A stretch of DNA of 32,232 nt. Origin: a bacterium D16-36. GTDB lineage: Bacteria; Bacillota; Clostridia; Lachnospirales; Lachnospiraceae. Both the position numbers and the translations under genes were made by a program. Of the stretch, positions 1-8,427 are shown one piece after another; position 1 is the stretch's first letter; each line of letters begins with the position of its first letter. The notes beneath the pieces were generated by a model. That model was not told the origin of the DNA. It ran no database searches and saw only the letters and a program-made list of their open reading frames with translations. The stretch lies in contig RAYF01000014.1 in NCBI GenBank assembly GCA_003611745.1, positions 1 to 32,232 on the forward strand, read 5' to 3'.

Positions 1-388
1 TACTACGAAACACAAAAAAATACAGTCCTTCATACGATGCTAATACACGGTAAAGAAGCAAGCAGCCAAAAACAAGAGATATAACTGCCAGTACCATACT
101 ATTCCAAACCAAAGAAGCTAAATACCAAAAGACAAAGAGTACCCCATTCTTTCTGTGCTGTGTTAGTGGTTGCTGAAAATAAAAAAGGTAGCTTATTTAC
201 TGTTAAAATAAATCGCTACCTAAAGGTAAACAATATTCAATTTTTACATCATTTTTCTATATTGATTGTTGTAAATAGGCTACAAGAAAGTTACTGTACT
301 TCTTTTTTTAATGCTGATGCTTGAACAACATATGTTCCTCTTTCGGCAATTAACTTAACTCCAACTTCTGTTTTCCGTTTTAATATAG
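1..388. other. AT-rich left edge without a convincing gene
   Basis: I see no supported coding region here. The stretch is AT-rich and holds the terminator described at 173-222, which serves the minus-strand gene ending at 389. The remainder has no recognised motif. It is probably part of the accessory flank. Confidence 0.5.
173..222 (-). terminator. Rho-independent terminator of the methyltransferase-like gene
   Basis: Read on the minus strand, GGTAGC (215-220) pairs with GCTACC (187-192), and the inner AT-rich arms extend the stem with a small bulge. A run of T follows on the minus strand (A-run at 181-186 on plus). It lies about 170 nt downstream of the stop at 389. Confidence 0.6.
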
Positions 389-1066
389 TTATTTTCTGAT
401 AATCAGTAATTTATTATCTCCTTTTTGAAATTCGTATTCTGTCTTAACAATTTCTACGTTATAATCCTTTTGAAAATAGTCTATTACGTTCTTGATTAAG
501 TCTGTCTTATTTGCGTCTAAATCTACAATCGGAAAAATTCGGATTTCTTTACACACCCTAAGCATTTCTGTCATTGAAGCAATATGAAAATTATATTCCA
601 ATGAGGTATACATTAGCAGGAAATGAGAACTCAATCCAATATCAAAATAATCTGCCTCATAGGGTAGCTTATTGGGTAATTCATGGAATACATAACGTCC
701 CTCTTCTTTTCCCTTTTCATAATCAGACAAAAACATTTTCATAGCGGATATTCGGGTATTTTCAAGTTCCTCTAAACTTTTAATGTGTTTCCACACATAA
801 TTATCCATATTTTCCCGCATTTGTTGCATGACTGTAATTCGGACTTCCTCAATTCGTTTTTCTATATCCTCTTTTGAAAACTGATATATCAAATCAAATG
901 AAATTACATTTCCATTTCTTTTAGTCATCTCATAATTAAAACAGGCTGGGCCATCACCAAATCCTGCAATTTTCTTTGACATATCATTATCGTCTAATCG
1001 GAACATCAATCTGTATTCTTCCATATTTCTGCCCCAAGGCACAACACTGTCTAACTTAAAAGCCAT
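389..1066 (-). CDS. SAM-dependent methyltransferase-like protein
   Basis: This 225-residue protein resembles small class I methyltransferase-like proteins common on mobile segments in Clostridia. The segment KIAGFGDGPACFN (residues about 32-44) looks like the glycine-rich SAM-binding motif I. About 11 residues later, ISFDLIYQF carries an acidic residue suited to motif II. The C-terminal half is alpha/beta in character with no membrane segment or signal peptide. The start ATG is preceded by GGGGGAAAACAAA, a good ribosome binding site. The gene is monocistronic, with its own terminator at 173-222. The substrate cannot be told from sequence. The family call rests on motif I and overall feel, so it is moderate. 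Confidence 0.55.
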   Translation of the reverse strand: MAFKLDSVVPWGRNMEEYRLMFRLDDNDMSKKIAGFGDGPACFNYEMTKRNGNVISFDLIYQFSKEDIEKRIEEVRITVMQQMRENMDNYVWKHIKSLEELENTRISAMKMFLSDYEKGKEEGRYVFHELPNKLPYEADYFDIGLSSHFLLMYTSLEYNFHIASMTEMLRVCKEIRIFPIVDLDANKTDLIKNVIDYFQKDYNVEIVKTEYEFQKGDNKLLIIRK

Positions 1067-1261
1067 TTTGTTTTCCCCCGTCTGCTCTGATTTGCTGAAT
1101 TAACCAGCATTATTATCCTAGCACAAATATACACACAATTCCATTAAATTTTGCTTAATCACCTTTTGCCTTATTCTTTGCAATCATCATCTGCCTTGCC
1201 TATTCCCTCTGCTCGGTGCTGACTGTCCCCGGCTTGCGGTAGCTGATGTGTGACTTTGGAG

Positions 1262-1420
1262 ATGAAATACGATAGGGAGCATAAGGACAGCTTATTGAAG
1301 TACCCCGAATTAAAGGAGCGTATGCAGAGCCTTTTACAGAACGGCGAGGTAATTGGCTGTAACAAGAAGAACCTTGAGAGGGAGCTTCAGAACAAGAGCC
1401 GACAGTATAATCGGCAATAG
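1262..1420 (+). pseudogene. Remnant ORF of an accessory/mobile element gene
   Basis: An open frame of 52 codons begins at ATG 1262 and ends with TAG at 1420. It encodes a hydrophilic, helix-prone, Lys/Glu/Gln-rich peptide (MKYDREHKDSLLKYPELKER and onward). The frame is closed by TGA at 1244-1246, so no longer protein is present. There is no strong ribosome binding site. It reads like the C-terminal tail of a larger protein left after a deletion. The minus strand at 1145-1260 carries similar short broken frames. I do not recognise the parent gene. Confidence 0.35.
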
Positions 1421-1464
1421 AACAAAACGAAACGGAGGGAGGAAGAAATTTAATGTGAATTTTA

Positions 1465-1493
1465 TTGTAAGGACAGACGTTTTTTTGTATAAT
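1465..1493 (+). promoter_or_regulatory. Promoter of the Rpn-family gene
   Basis: TTGTAA (1465-1470), a spacer of exactly 17 bases, and TATAAT (1488-1493) form a near-consensus vegetative promoter. The expected transcription start near 1500 lies upstream of the GTG at 1560, which supports that later start. Confidence 0.7.
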
Positions 1494-1559
1494 TGAAGTG
1501 TGGCAGGAGCAGGATATATCGTATCTTGTGCCACAGATTTTAGAAATCGAGGTGGTAAA

Positions 1560-2447
1560 GTGTCAGACGATACAAAGCAGACACAGGAAATCAGCGTGCT
1601 CCGCAGTGCACAGCCCACTGCAAAACGTACCGCAAAAAACAGTGTGTTTTTAGACCTTTTCCAAGATAAAAAGAATTTGTTGAAACTGTATAAGACATTG
1701 CACCCAGAGGATACAGACACAACAGAGGACGCGCTGGATATTGTAACGATAGATAATGTTTTGACAGATAATCTCTATAATGATTTGGGCATAATGGTAG
1801 GTAACAACAAATTGCTTTTGTTGTTAGAAGCGCAATCGAGTTGGACGGTAAATATTTTAATCAGAATACTTCTGTATTTAGCGCAGAGTTACCATGAATA
1901 TTTTGAGCGAACTAGTCAGAGCCTATATAAGAGCAAGAAAGTAAAAATGCCGAAGCCCGAATTGTATGTGATATACACCGGCAACAAAGGCAGAAAACCC
2001 GATACAATATCTTTATCGCAAGAATTTTTTAACGGTGAAGATATTGATATTGAGATAAAAGCCAAAGTCATATATGAGAGCGACAAGGACAATATAATCA
2101 ATGAGTACATTGTTTTTTGCAAAGTTTTTAACGAGCAGATAAAAGAACATGGAATGACGAAACAAGCGGTTACAAAAACAATCCGTATTTGCAAGGACAG
2201 GAATATCTTAAAACAGTATCTAAGCAGCAAGGAAGTGGAGGTAGTAACGATTATGATGAGTTTATTTGATGACGAGCAGATTATGAGAACCTATGCGAAA
2301 GACATTGAAAAAGAAACAGAAAGAAAAACAGCTGAACAAATGATAAGAAAGGGGAAAATGACACTGGAAGAAATTGCGGATTGTGTATCTTCTCTGTCAT
2401 TTGACGAATTAAAAGAACTTGAAGCCGAGATTATGCAGTTAGCGTAA
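1560..2447 (+). CDS. Rpn family recombination-promoting nuclease / PD-(D/E)XK transposase-like protein
   Basis: The family contains RecA-independent recombination-promoting nucleases with a PD-(D/E)XK fold, often scattered in multiple copies. From the GTG start the protein has 295 residues. The core is visible as D76-L-G..., then the strand LLLLLEAQSS with E90 and Q92, matching the acidic/Q signature of the fold. The C-terminus is a charged helix (KDIEKETERKTAEQMIRKGK) followed by a short helical tail, typical of the family. An ATG-less extension reaches upstream to 1500, but the promoter -10 at 1488-1493 and the AGGTGG site just before GTG 1560 favour 1560. A terminator follows directly at 2478-2518, so it is monocistronic. 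Confidence 0.75.
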   Translation: MSDDTKQTQEISVLRSAQPTAKRTAKNSVFLDLFQDKKNLLKLYKTLHPEDTDTTEDALDIVTIDNVLTDNLYNDLGIMVGNNKLLLLLEAQSSWTVNILIRILLYLAQSYHEYFERTSQSLYKSKKVKMPKPELYVIYTGNKGRKPDTISLSQEFFNGEDIDIEIKAKVIYESDKDNIINEYIVFCKVFNEQIKEHGMTKQAVTKTIRICKDRNILKQYLSSKEVEVVTIMMSLFDDEQIMRTYAKDIEKETERKTAEQMIRKGKMTLEEIADCVSSLSFDELKELEAEIMQLA

Positions 2448-2477
2448 TCAATCAAAATCAAATATGGCAACAGCGTT

Positions 2478-2518
2478 AGGGCATATAGAAACTGAAAAAT
2501 CTATATGCTCTATTTTTT
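2478..2518 (+). terminator. Rho-independent terminator of the Rpn-family gene
   Basis: GCATATAGA (2481-2489) and TCTATATGC (2500-2508) form a perfect 9-bp stem, extended by flanking A-T, G-C and G-T pairs. A seven-T run follows at 2513-2519. Confidence 0.85.
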
Positions 2519-2535
2519 TCCATTAAGGAGAAACA

Positions 2536-2688
2536 ATGGGCGACAACATTCAGACCAACACCACAGGGCGATTATGTCCTTCAAGAAAAGGTTTCCAGCC
2601 CTCTCCGTCAAGGTATCAGCGGAAGCCCACGAAAATTCACCTCTTTTACATATGTACGATAACTATCGTTATTTATCAGTTATCTTAA
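2536..2688 (+). CDS. Small ORF upstream of the integrase
   Basis: A 50-residue frame starts at ATG 2536, with AAGGAG (2525-2530) at good spacing. It encodes a basic peptide with a hydrophobic C-terminal stretch (residues about 36-49, Ile/Thr/Val-rich). It is not recognised. Its 3' end overlaps the palindromes at 2656-2684. It may be a real small gene of the element or a fragment of a larger mobile-element gene. A position just before a tyrosine recombinase is typical for excisionase genes, but I see no excisionase helix-turn-helix. Confidence 0.3.
   Translation: MGDNIQTNTTGRLCPSRKGFQPSPSRYQRKPTKIHLFYICTITIVIYQLS
2656..2684. repeat. Overlapping palindromes upstream of the integrase
   Basis: ACGATA (2656-2661) and TATCGT (2664-2669) form an inverted repeat with a 2-base centre. 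GATAACT (2658-2664) and AGTTATC (2678-2684) form a second one that shares bases with the first. The location 95-120 bases before the integrase start suits a regulatory or recombinase-binding site. That role is inference. Confidence 0.4.
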
Positions 2689-2777
2689 TATTCAATTTAC
2701 GTATCATCTTTTTTCGTATTTAATGGTATATGGAGTGAATAACGTACAACGCATTTTATTGAAGGAGGAGAATCAAA

Positions 2778-3728
2778 ATGAGTAAAACAACGTTTAAGGA
2801 ACTGGCAAACGAGTGGATGCAGCACCATAAGAAATTTGTTAAAGAATCTACCTGTTCCACCTATGCGGCACACCTCGAAAACCATATTCTCCCATTACTT
2901 GGGGAACACACATGTGATGAAATCACTGCAGAATGCCTGCAAAACAGTATACTGCAGTGGCTGGATAACGGAAGGAAGGACGGGACCGGCTGCCTCGCCG
3001 AAAAAACAGTGAAAGATATTGTTGTTATCCTGAAAGCCTGCATAAAATATGGGGCCAAAAACGGATACCTCCCATACAGGGACATTGACCTTGCCTTCCC
3101 ATCAAAAAAAGGCTGCCATAAAAAAATCTCAATTTTCAGCGTAAGGGAACAGAAATTGATAACCAGTGCAGTTTCAAACAGCCTCAGTAATAAAACAGGC
3201 GGTATATTAATCAGCCTTTATACAGGAATTCGGATTGGAGAATTATGCGCACTGAAATGGTCCGACATTGACTTCCTAAATAAAACCATCTCCATATCAA
3301 AAACCCTGCAGCGGCTGTATTTTAAGGATGAAGAGGGAAATGGATACACAAAAATCAGCATTACCCCTCCCAAAACTACAACTTCTATCCGTGAAATCCC
3401 TATCTCGTCAAAGCTGATGAAGACACTGAAAAAATTGTGCCCTGATAACTGCGACTCCTATGTCCTGACAAACACAGAAAAATACATTGAACCGCGGACA
3501 TACCGGAACTTTTACGGCAAGTTCCTACATAATTTAAATATCCGCAAATTAAAGTTCCACTGCCTCCGCCATACCTTTGCAACCATGTGCATTGAGTCCG
3601 GGGCAGACTACAAAACAGTAAGCGAACTGCTCGGCCATGCAAACACAAACATAACCATGAATTTATATGTCCACCCGAGTCTGGAACAAAAACGGAAATG
3701 TGTGGAATTATTAGATAGAATCATCTGA
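2778..3728 (+). CDS. Tyrosine recombinase (integrase)
   Basis: This site-specific recombinase would integrate or excise a mobile element. It has 316 residues, a normal length for the family. Residues 1-95 form the SAM-like core-binding domain (TFKELANEWMQHHKKF...). The catalytic domain follows: GIRIGELCALKW holds the first Arg, HCLRHTFATMC holds the H-x-x-R box, ELLGHANTNITMNLYVH holds the second His and the tyrosine nucleophile. All residues needed for activity appear present, so the gene looks intact. GAAGGAGGAG before ATG 2778 is a strong ribosome binding site. There is no relaxase, replication or transfer gene nearby, so the gene appears to be a lone survivor of a decayed element or one end of a larger element outside the window. 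Confidence 0.9.
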   Translation: MSKTTFKELANEWMQHHKKFVKESTCSTYAAHLENHILPLLGEHTCDEITAECLQNSILQWLDNGRKDGTGCLAEKTVKDIVVILKACIKYGAKNGYLPYRDIDLAFPSKKGCHKKISIFSVREQKLITSAVSNSLSNKTGGILISLYTGIRIGELCALKWSDIDFLNKTISISKTLQRLYFKDEEGNGYTKISITPPKTTTSIREIPISSKLMKTLKKLCPDNCDSYVLTNTEKYIEPRTYRNFYGKFLHNLNIRKLKFHCLRHTFATMCIESGADYKTVSELLGHANTNITMNLYVHPSLEQKRKCVELLDRII

Positions 3729-3755
3729 CTGTATTTTATAGGAAAATTCTTGCTA

Positions 3756-3915
3756 GAGCGTGTTTAAAAATTGCTTTTTACAAGATGTGTTCCACACTTT
3801 GTGGGAGATTCGTTCCAAATTTAGGAGGTGTAGCGGGCTACATTGACTAAATTTGGGGCAAATATAGCGCAAAGTGGGGGACGCAGATTGTGAGAATGAA
3901 TTTTCAAACACGCTC
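3756..3915. mobile_element. 160-bp palindromic MITE-like element
   Basis: The ends are GAGCGTGTTT (3756-3765) and AAACACGCTC (3906-3915), perfect 10-bp inverted repeats. The inverted similarity continues, with mismatches, through the whole element to its centre, so the transcript could fold into one long hairpin. It has no coding capacity. It sits between TTGCTA (3750-3755) and CA (3916-3917), right before a terminator hairpin. An uninterrupted version of that junction exists at 10366-10394 in the other orientation. The flanking TA on the left and CA on the right suggest a TA target duplication with one mutated copy, as in IS630/mariner-type insertions (inference). Confidence 0.7.
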
Positions 3916-3917
3916 CA

Positions 3918-3948
3918 GGGCACAAGCGAAGTCTGTGCCCTTTTTTTT
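3918..3948 (+). terminator. Rho-independent terminator downstream of the integrase
   Basis: GGGCACA (3918-3924) and TGTGCCC (3934-3940) form the stem, followed by eight T residues. Transcripts of the integrase would end here. The same hairpin, in reverse orientation, occurs at 10366-10388. Confidence 0.8.
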
Positions 3949-3972
3949 ATAGCCGGCCAGAACGCACTAATC

Positions 3973-4560
3973 CTACCCTGCAGCATATGGAGCAAGCGGA
4001 TTCTCCCCATATCGGTAGGCAGTCTGGGAATTATATCTCATCGACTGTAGTTCAAGATTTGTGGTATTATTATATTCCCTTTTAACATCAGCGCGACGAT
4101 ATGCATAAACCGCACCATCATCTGTTAGAACCGGATCACACTTCTGTGCACAATGGTCCATCCATTGTTTTTTATGGCCTATGGTGGCAAACATGCCAGA
4201 ACTTACCTCATCCGATGTTGCATCCCCCTTCCGTGGCAGTTCGGCAGTGGCTCCACCCGGACCAATAATGCAAGGATAAACCATGCGCGAACCGACTTCC
4301 CTTCCATTCGCATATGCAATCGCTTCGTAGTTATTACCGTACTGCCCAGCTAATTTCAGAAGCCGTTCATCCATTTCATCATCCCACTCTATTGTCTGAG
4401 AAGGTGATAGAGCAAATTGCCAACGCTCACGGCACTGCTTTGCATTGTGGCCCGGCACCAATTTTGCAACTGTTTGCCAGTCCTGTCCATAATTTTCTAC
4501 CGCATCCGCAAGCAAAATATCCTCTTGCGGTGTAAATGGCTTTTTTTTGGTATAGGACAT
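3973..4560 (-). CDS. Myb/SANT-like DNA-binding domain protein
   Basis: This 195-residue protein carries Myb-type helix-turn-helix repeats, a fold far more common in eukaryotes but known in scattered Clostridia. In repeat one, aromatic residues F9, W28 and W47 are spaced exactly 19 apart, and HNAKQCRERW resembles the recognition helix of Myb repeats. In repeat two, W59 and Y78 keep the 19-residue spacing, while the third aromatic is missing after GREVGSRMV. Residues 100-195 are polar with no recognised domain. The likely role is transcription regulation, but the target is unknown. The ribosome binding site before ATG 4560 is weak (CAGAG). The frame stays open for about 22 codons upstream without an ATG, so a non-ATG start cannot be excluded. 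Base composition resembles the neighbouring core genes. Confidence 0.7.
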   Translation of the reverse strand: MSYTKKKPFTPQEDILLADAVENYGQDWQTVAKLVPGHNAKQCRERWQFALSPSQTIEWDDEMDERLLKLAGQYGNNYEAIAYANGREVGSRMVYPCIIGPGGATAELPRKGDATSDEVSSGMFATIGHKKQWMDHCAQKCDPVLTDDGAVYAYRRADVKREYNNTTNLELQSMRYNSQTAYRYGENPLAPYAAG

Positions 4561-4742
4561 CTCTGAATAGGCTGGGACCTTGTAAATGCACCTGCCTTTT
4601 TTCTTTGTACTTTCTGGCTTATATAACTATACAAAACCATATCCTCCTGTCTTTTATAACAAATATCAATCCACCTGCGGCTTCCCCCACTAACCCATAT
4701 GCTTATTCTGCATCAACCTATAAACAATAAAACGACGTCCTG

Positions 4743-5819
4743 TTACCCCTCCTCATTTAAATGGCTCAGCCGCATTGCCTGGTCCGCAGCAATAATATTC
4801 TGGAGCACCTCTGCCAGATCCCCCTCCAGTATCTCGTTCAACCGATGGCTTGTAAACTTAATCCTATGGTCTGTCACGCGCCCCTGTGGGAAATTGTACG
4901 TACGTATCTTCTCCGAACGGTCGCCCGTACCCACCTGGCTCCTGCGCTCCGCCGCCTGCTCGCTGTTTGCTTTCTCCTGCTCCATGTCATAGATGCGAGA
5001 ACGCAGCACCTTCATCGCCTTATCCTTATTTTTAAGCTGTGACTTTTCATCCTGGCAGGTTACAACGATTCCTGTCGGAAGATGGGTAATGCGGACAGCA
5101 GAATCTGTCGTATTGACACACTGGCCGCCATTGCCTGACGCACGGTACACATCTATCTTACAGTCATTCGGGTCAACAAAAACTTCTACATCCTCCACTT
5201 CCGGCATAATCGCCACAGTGGCAGTTGAGGTATGGATCCTCCCCCCGGATTCCGTGGAAGGGATGCGCTGTACACGGTGCACGCCGCTTTCATACTTTAA
5301 CTTCGAATAAGCCCCTGCGCCGATTACCATAAATACAATTTCCTTAAATCCGCCAATCCCATTTTCATTAGCGCTCATCACTTCAACCTTCCAACGGTTT
5401 GTCTCGGCATACTTTGAGTACATGCGGAACAAATCTGCCGCAAAAAGGGCCGCCTCGTCACCGCCGGCGCCGCCGCGGATTTCCACAATAACATTTTTAT
5501 CATCGTTTGGGTCCTTGGGAAGCATAAGAATCTTTAATTCCTGCTCACAGGCCTCCACCGCCTGCCTGCACTCATTTAATTCCTCCTTTGCAAGCTCCCT
5601 CATTTCCTCGTCATTTTCCTCGTCCAGAATCAAAAGGCTGTCCTCGACACCGTCCTTCGCCTTCTTATATTCTATATATTTCTCTACAATCGGCGTCAGC
5701 TCATTCTGTTCTTTCATAAGCTGGCGGTACCTCTCCTGATTGTTAATCGTGTCCGGCTCAGTCAGCTCTATATTAAGCTCTTCCAATCGCCTCACTAAAT
5801 CTTCTAACCGATCAAACAT
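4743..5819 (-). CDS. prfA: Peptide chain release factor 1
   Basis: RF1 recognises UAA and UAG stop codons and triggers hydrolysis of peptidyl-tRNA on the ribosome. The GGQ motif is present within [16 protein letters not shown], and the RF1-type PxT anticodon-like motif is PST in [12 protein letters not shown], which separates it from RF2 (SPF). With ATG 5819 the protein has 358 residues, normal for RF1. An in-frame ATG at 5825 touches the AAGGAGG site with no spacer, so the ATG six bases later is preferred. The gene follows prmC, whose product methylates the GGQ glutamine, with only 11 bases between them; the ribosome binding site overlaps the prmC stop region. Confidence 0.95.
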   Translation of the reverse strand: MFDRLEDLVRRLEELNIELTEPDTINNQERYRQLMKEQNELTPIVEKYIEYKKAKDGVEDSLLILDEENDEEMRELAKEELNECRQAVEACEQELKILMLPKDPNDDKNVIVEIRGGAGGDEAALFAADLFRMYSKYAETNRWKVEVMSANENGIGGFKEIVFMVIGAGAYSKLKYESGVHRVQRIPSTESGGRIHTSTATVAIMPEVEDVEVFVDPNDCKIDVYRASGNGGQCVNTTDSAVRITHLPTGIVVTCQDEKSQLKNKDKAMKVLRSRIYDMEQEKANSEQAAERRSQVGTGDRSEKIRTYNFPQGRVTDHRIKFTSHRLNEILEGDLAEVLQNIIAADQAMRLSHLNEEG

Positions 5820-5830
5820 TTCCATCCTCC

Positions 5831-6682
5831 TTACAATCTGCCATAGACTATCCTGTCATTCCCTGCATAATCTTTCCTGCAGCACACATCACGGAAACCG
5901 TTCTCCTCCATAATTGCTATCACATCCAGAGCCTGCTCACTGCCTATTTCATAAAAAAGCATGCCATTCTCTGATAAGTGCATAACACTTTCTTTTGTGA
6001 TCAGACGATAAAACAAAAGGCCGTCTTCCCCGCCATTCAGCGCCAGATACGGTTCATGCCCCCTCACTTCTTCCGACAGGCCCTCTATCACATCCGAAGG
6101 AATATAGGGGGGATTTGATATAATAACATCATATTTACCTGTTACCTTCTCAAACAAATCACTTTGCAAAAAATCTACCTCTGCCCTGTTTCTTTCCGCA
6201 TTCCTTCTGGCAAGCCGCAGAGCAGGCCCTGATATATCGACCCCGCAGCAGGAAACCGGCCTTCCTAAAAGCATCAGGGACACAGCGATACAGCCGGAAC
6301 CGGTACACATATCAAGCACACGCTTTCCCCCGACATATCCAAGCGCCAGCTCCACAAGAGATTCCGTATCCTGCCTTGGAACCAGAACATCTTTATCTAC
6401 ATAAAACGGAAAACCCATAAACTCCTGCTCTCCCGTAATATGCTGCAGCGGTATATGCCGCTCCCTCTGCCCAATAAGCCTTCTGTATTCCTCAGCCTCT
6501 GGCTGGGCGGCAGGCTCCCCTGCTTTTAGAAAATAACGGCTGCGGCTCATTCCCGTTACATGCTCCAGAAGCAGAAAACTATCTAAATCCGCATCCGCAA
6601 TCCCGGCATCAACAAGCCTGTGTTTCCCTTCTGCCAAAAGCTCCTGGTAACTACATATCCCCTGCCCTTTACAATTCTGCAT
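5831..6682 (-). CDS. prmC: Release factor glutamine N5-methyltransferase
   Basis: PrmC transfers a methyl group from SAM to the glutamine of the GGQ motif in release factors. The hallmark NPPY motif is visible in [15 protein letters not shown], and motif I is [15 protein letters not shown]. The N-terminal helical substrate-binding domain covers about residues 1-90. I place the start at ATG 6682 (283 residues), because GGGGGA lies five to six bases upstream; an ATG at 6700 lacks such a site. It is encoded between the DUF1385 gene and prfA, the usual clostridial order, and is likely co-transcribed with both. Confidence 0.95.
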   Translation of the reverse strand: MQNCKGQGICSYQELLAEGKHRLVDAGIADADLDSFLLLEHVTGMSRSRYFLKAGEPAAQPEAEEYRRLIGQRERHIPLQHITGEQEFMGFPFYVDKDVLVPRQDTESLVELALGYVGGKRVLDMCTGSGCIAVSLMLLGRPVSCCGVDISGPALRLARRNAERNRAEVDFLQSDLFEKVTGKYDVIISNPPYIPSDVIEGLSEEVRGHEPYLALNGGEDGLLFYRLITKESVMHLSENGMLFYEIGSEQALDVIAIMEENGFRDVCCRKDYAGNDRIVYGRL

Positions 6683-6724
6683 CGCTTTCCCCCATCCCAT
6701 CTGGCTGCGGAACGTTTCACAGCA

Positions 6725-7963
6725 TTATTTATTTTCCTCTTTCTTTCCATCGTCAAAATAGTGGTCGAGCCCTTCTAAAGCGCCCTCGTCCTCATCCTCC
6801 ACGCTCTGCACCATTGTTGCCTGACGTTTCGTTTTCCTCTTTGCAGCCTCACTGGCAAGCTTTTCTAACTCCGCCTCTTTGCGCTCCTGCTCCATCAGGC
6901 GGCGGGCACGGTCATTAGCGCGCTTCGCATTCTCCTCCTCACGCCGCTTGATCTCCTCAGCCAGCTCTGCCCTTGATTTCCGCTTTCCGGCTGCCTCCTG
7001 CTTATTCTTTTGCAGTTTCGCCATGCTCTTCTTTGCCGCAATGCAGCGTTTCTGGTACTCCCTCCAGTCAAAAACTTCCTCCACGGAGGCAATGGCAACC
7101 TCAATCATCTTATTATCCGGCTCCCTTGTGGTCAGCATCTGCAGAAGCATCCCCGGCTTGCTGAGCACCTCAACCACTTTACTGTCACTGTTTCCTGCAA
7201 AATGAATAAATTCATAGGAAACACCTGCAATGACAGGAACCAGAATAATCCGCGACAGCATGCGCAGCCACATATTGTCAAAATGTATAAACATAAAGAA
7301 TATAATACTAAGGAATACAACGATAAAAAGAAAACTGGTACCGCAACGCCTGTGGTGCTTTGACTGCCTGCGGACATTTTCTACCGTAAGCTCCAGCCCG
7401 TTTTCAATACAGTTAATCGTCTTGTGCTCCGCCCCGTGGTACATAAATGTCCTTCGGATATCATTCATAAATGAAATTGCAACAACATATCCGATAAACA
7501 ATGCAATGCGGAACAGCCCCTCTATCACTGCCAATGCAGCATAGGAGGATATTTTTTCAATCAAAAGCTGTGACATAAAATATGGAAGTGCGACAAACAC
7601 CAGCACTGCAAGCGCGATAGAAAATGCAATCGTCACCCCCATCTGTACATCCTCTTTCCAATCCTTTTTGCTGTCAGGGGCATCCTTCTCCTTTTTCTCC
7701 TGCTTCTCTTCCTCCTCTTCCTCATAAAAACTGGCAGAGTACGTCAATGTGCGCATACCCAGCACAAGAGATTCAAAAAAAGCAACAACTCCACGGACGA
7801 TCGGCAGACGGAAAAAGAGAGACCTCTCCGCCAGACTCCTGCATTTCCCACGCGTAACCGCAATTTCTCCATCCGGCTTTCTCACTGCAACGGCATAATC
7901 TGATTTGTTGCGCATCATTACGCCTTCCAGTACAGCCTGGCCACCAATTCCTGATGATTTCAT
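6725..7963 (-). CDS. DUF1385 family membrane protein
   Basis: The family is of unknown function and is usually encoded beside prmC, prfA and rpmE in Firmicutes. The N-terminus has the family signature GIGGQAVLEGVMMRN. Membrane segments lie near residues 110-130, 140-165 and two around 205-245. The conserved YHGAEHKTINCIE block (about residues 175-188) and RHHRRCGTSF-like block (KHHRRCGTSF) are intact; their His/Cys residues suggest a metal or catalytic site. Beyond residue 310 there is a long charged tail rich in Lys, Arg and Glu, probably a cytoplasmic coiled coil, making this member (412 residues) longer than the usual 300 or so. GGGGGA precedes ATG 7963. Confidence 0.9.
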   Translation of the reverse strand: MKSSGIGGQAVLEGVMMRNKSDYAVAVRKPDGEIAVTRGKCRSLAERSLFFRLPIVRGVVAFFESLVLGMRTLTYSASFYEEEEEEKQEKKEKDAPDSKKDWKEDVQMGVTIAFSIALAVLVFVALPYFMSQLLIEKISSYAALAVIEGLFRIALFIGYVVAISFMNDIRRTFMYHGAEHKTINCIENGLELTVENVRRQSKHHRRCGTSFLFIVVFLSIIFFMFIHFDNMWLRMLSRIILVPVIAGVSYEFIHFAGNSDSKVVEVLSKPGMLLQMLTTREPDNKMIEVAIASVEEVFDWREYQKRCIAAKKSMAKLQKNKQEAAGKRKSRAELAEEIKRREEENAKRANDRARRLMEQERKEAELEKLASEAAKRKTKRQATMVQSVEDEDEGALEGLDHYFDDGKKEENK

Positions 7964-8025
7964 ATGTTAATCCCCCATTCTATAAAAACCGGTGCAGCCG
8001 ATTCCTATCGCGCCACATAAGCCAC

Positions 8026-8066
8026 AAAAGGTCACAGCATCCGAATATTCGGACGCTATGACCTTT
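8026..8066 (-). terminator. Bidirectional terminator downstream of rpmE
   Basis: AAAAGGTCACAGCATCCG (8026-8043) pairs almost completely with CGGACGCTATGACCTTTT (8049-8066) around AATATT. The T-run in both directions allows termination on either strand. It lies 32 bases beyond the rpmE stop, and it separates rpmE from the DUF1385 gene. Confidence 0.8.
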
Positions 8067-8097
8067 TATACGGTCAGCATGCCGACCAGTCATGCCA

Positions 8098-8304
8098 CTA
8101 ATTAGCCTGAATGCCGTATCTGCGGTTAAATTTGTCAATCGCACCACGGGCCTTGACAGCCTTCTGCTGACCTGTATAGAAAGAATGACACTTTGAACAG
8201 ATTTCTACATGAATCTCTTCCTTTGTAGAACCAGTCACAAACTCATTTCCACAGTTGCATACAACTTTAGCCTGATAATAATTAGGATGAATTCCCTCTC
8301 TCAT
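8098..8304 (-). CDS. rpmE: Ribosomal protein L31, zinc-binding type
   Basis: L31 is a 50S subunit protein that bridges to the small subunit. The 68-residue product has the family start [16 protein letters not shown] and four zinc ligands of the CxC...CxxC type (C16, C18, then C37 and C40 by eye). The start at ATG 8304 is set by GGAGG a few bases upstream; a longer in-frame reading to 8352 has no ribosome binding site and does not resemble L31. It lies downstream of rho, as in many Firmicutes, 123 bases away, and has a terminator at 8026-8066. Confidence 0.95.
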   Translation of the reverse strand: MREGIHPNYYQAKVVCNCGNEFVTGSTKEEIHVEICSKCHSFYTGQQKAVKARGAIDKFNRRYGIQAN

Positions 8305-8427
8305 GATTAACCTCCATTCCGCCATCCCCAAAGACAGCAAATACATATACAAAAAGTGTTTCTAATTTTCTGATTTAAACACAACTTCCTAAGTATAGCA
8401 TAGTAAAAATACGAATGCAACACATTT

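Noticed and set aside
2656-2684. Attachment site of the integrase
   Set aside because: The palindromes have no second copy elsewhere in the window that would define element ends.
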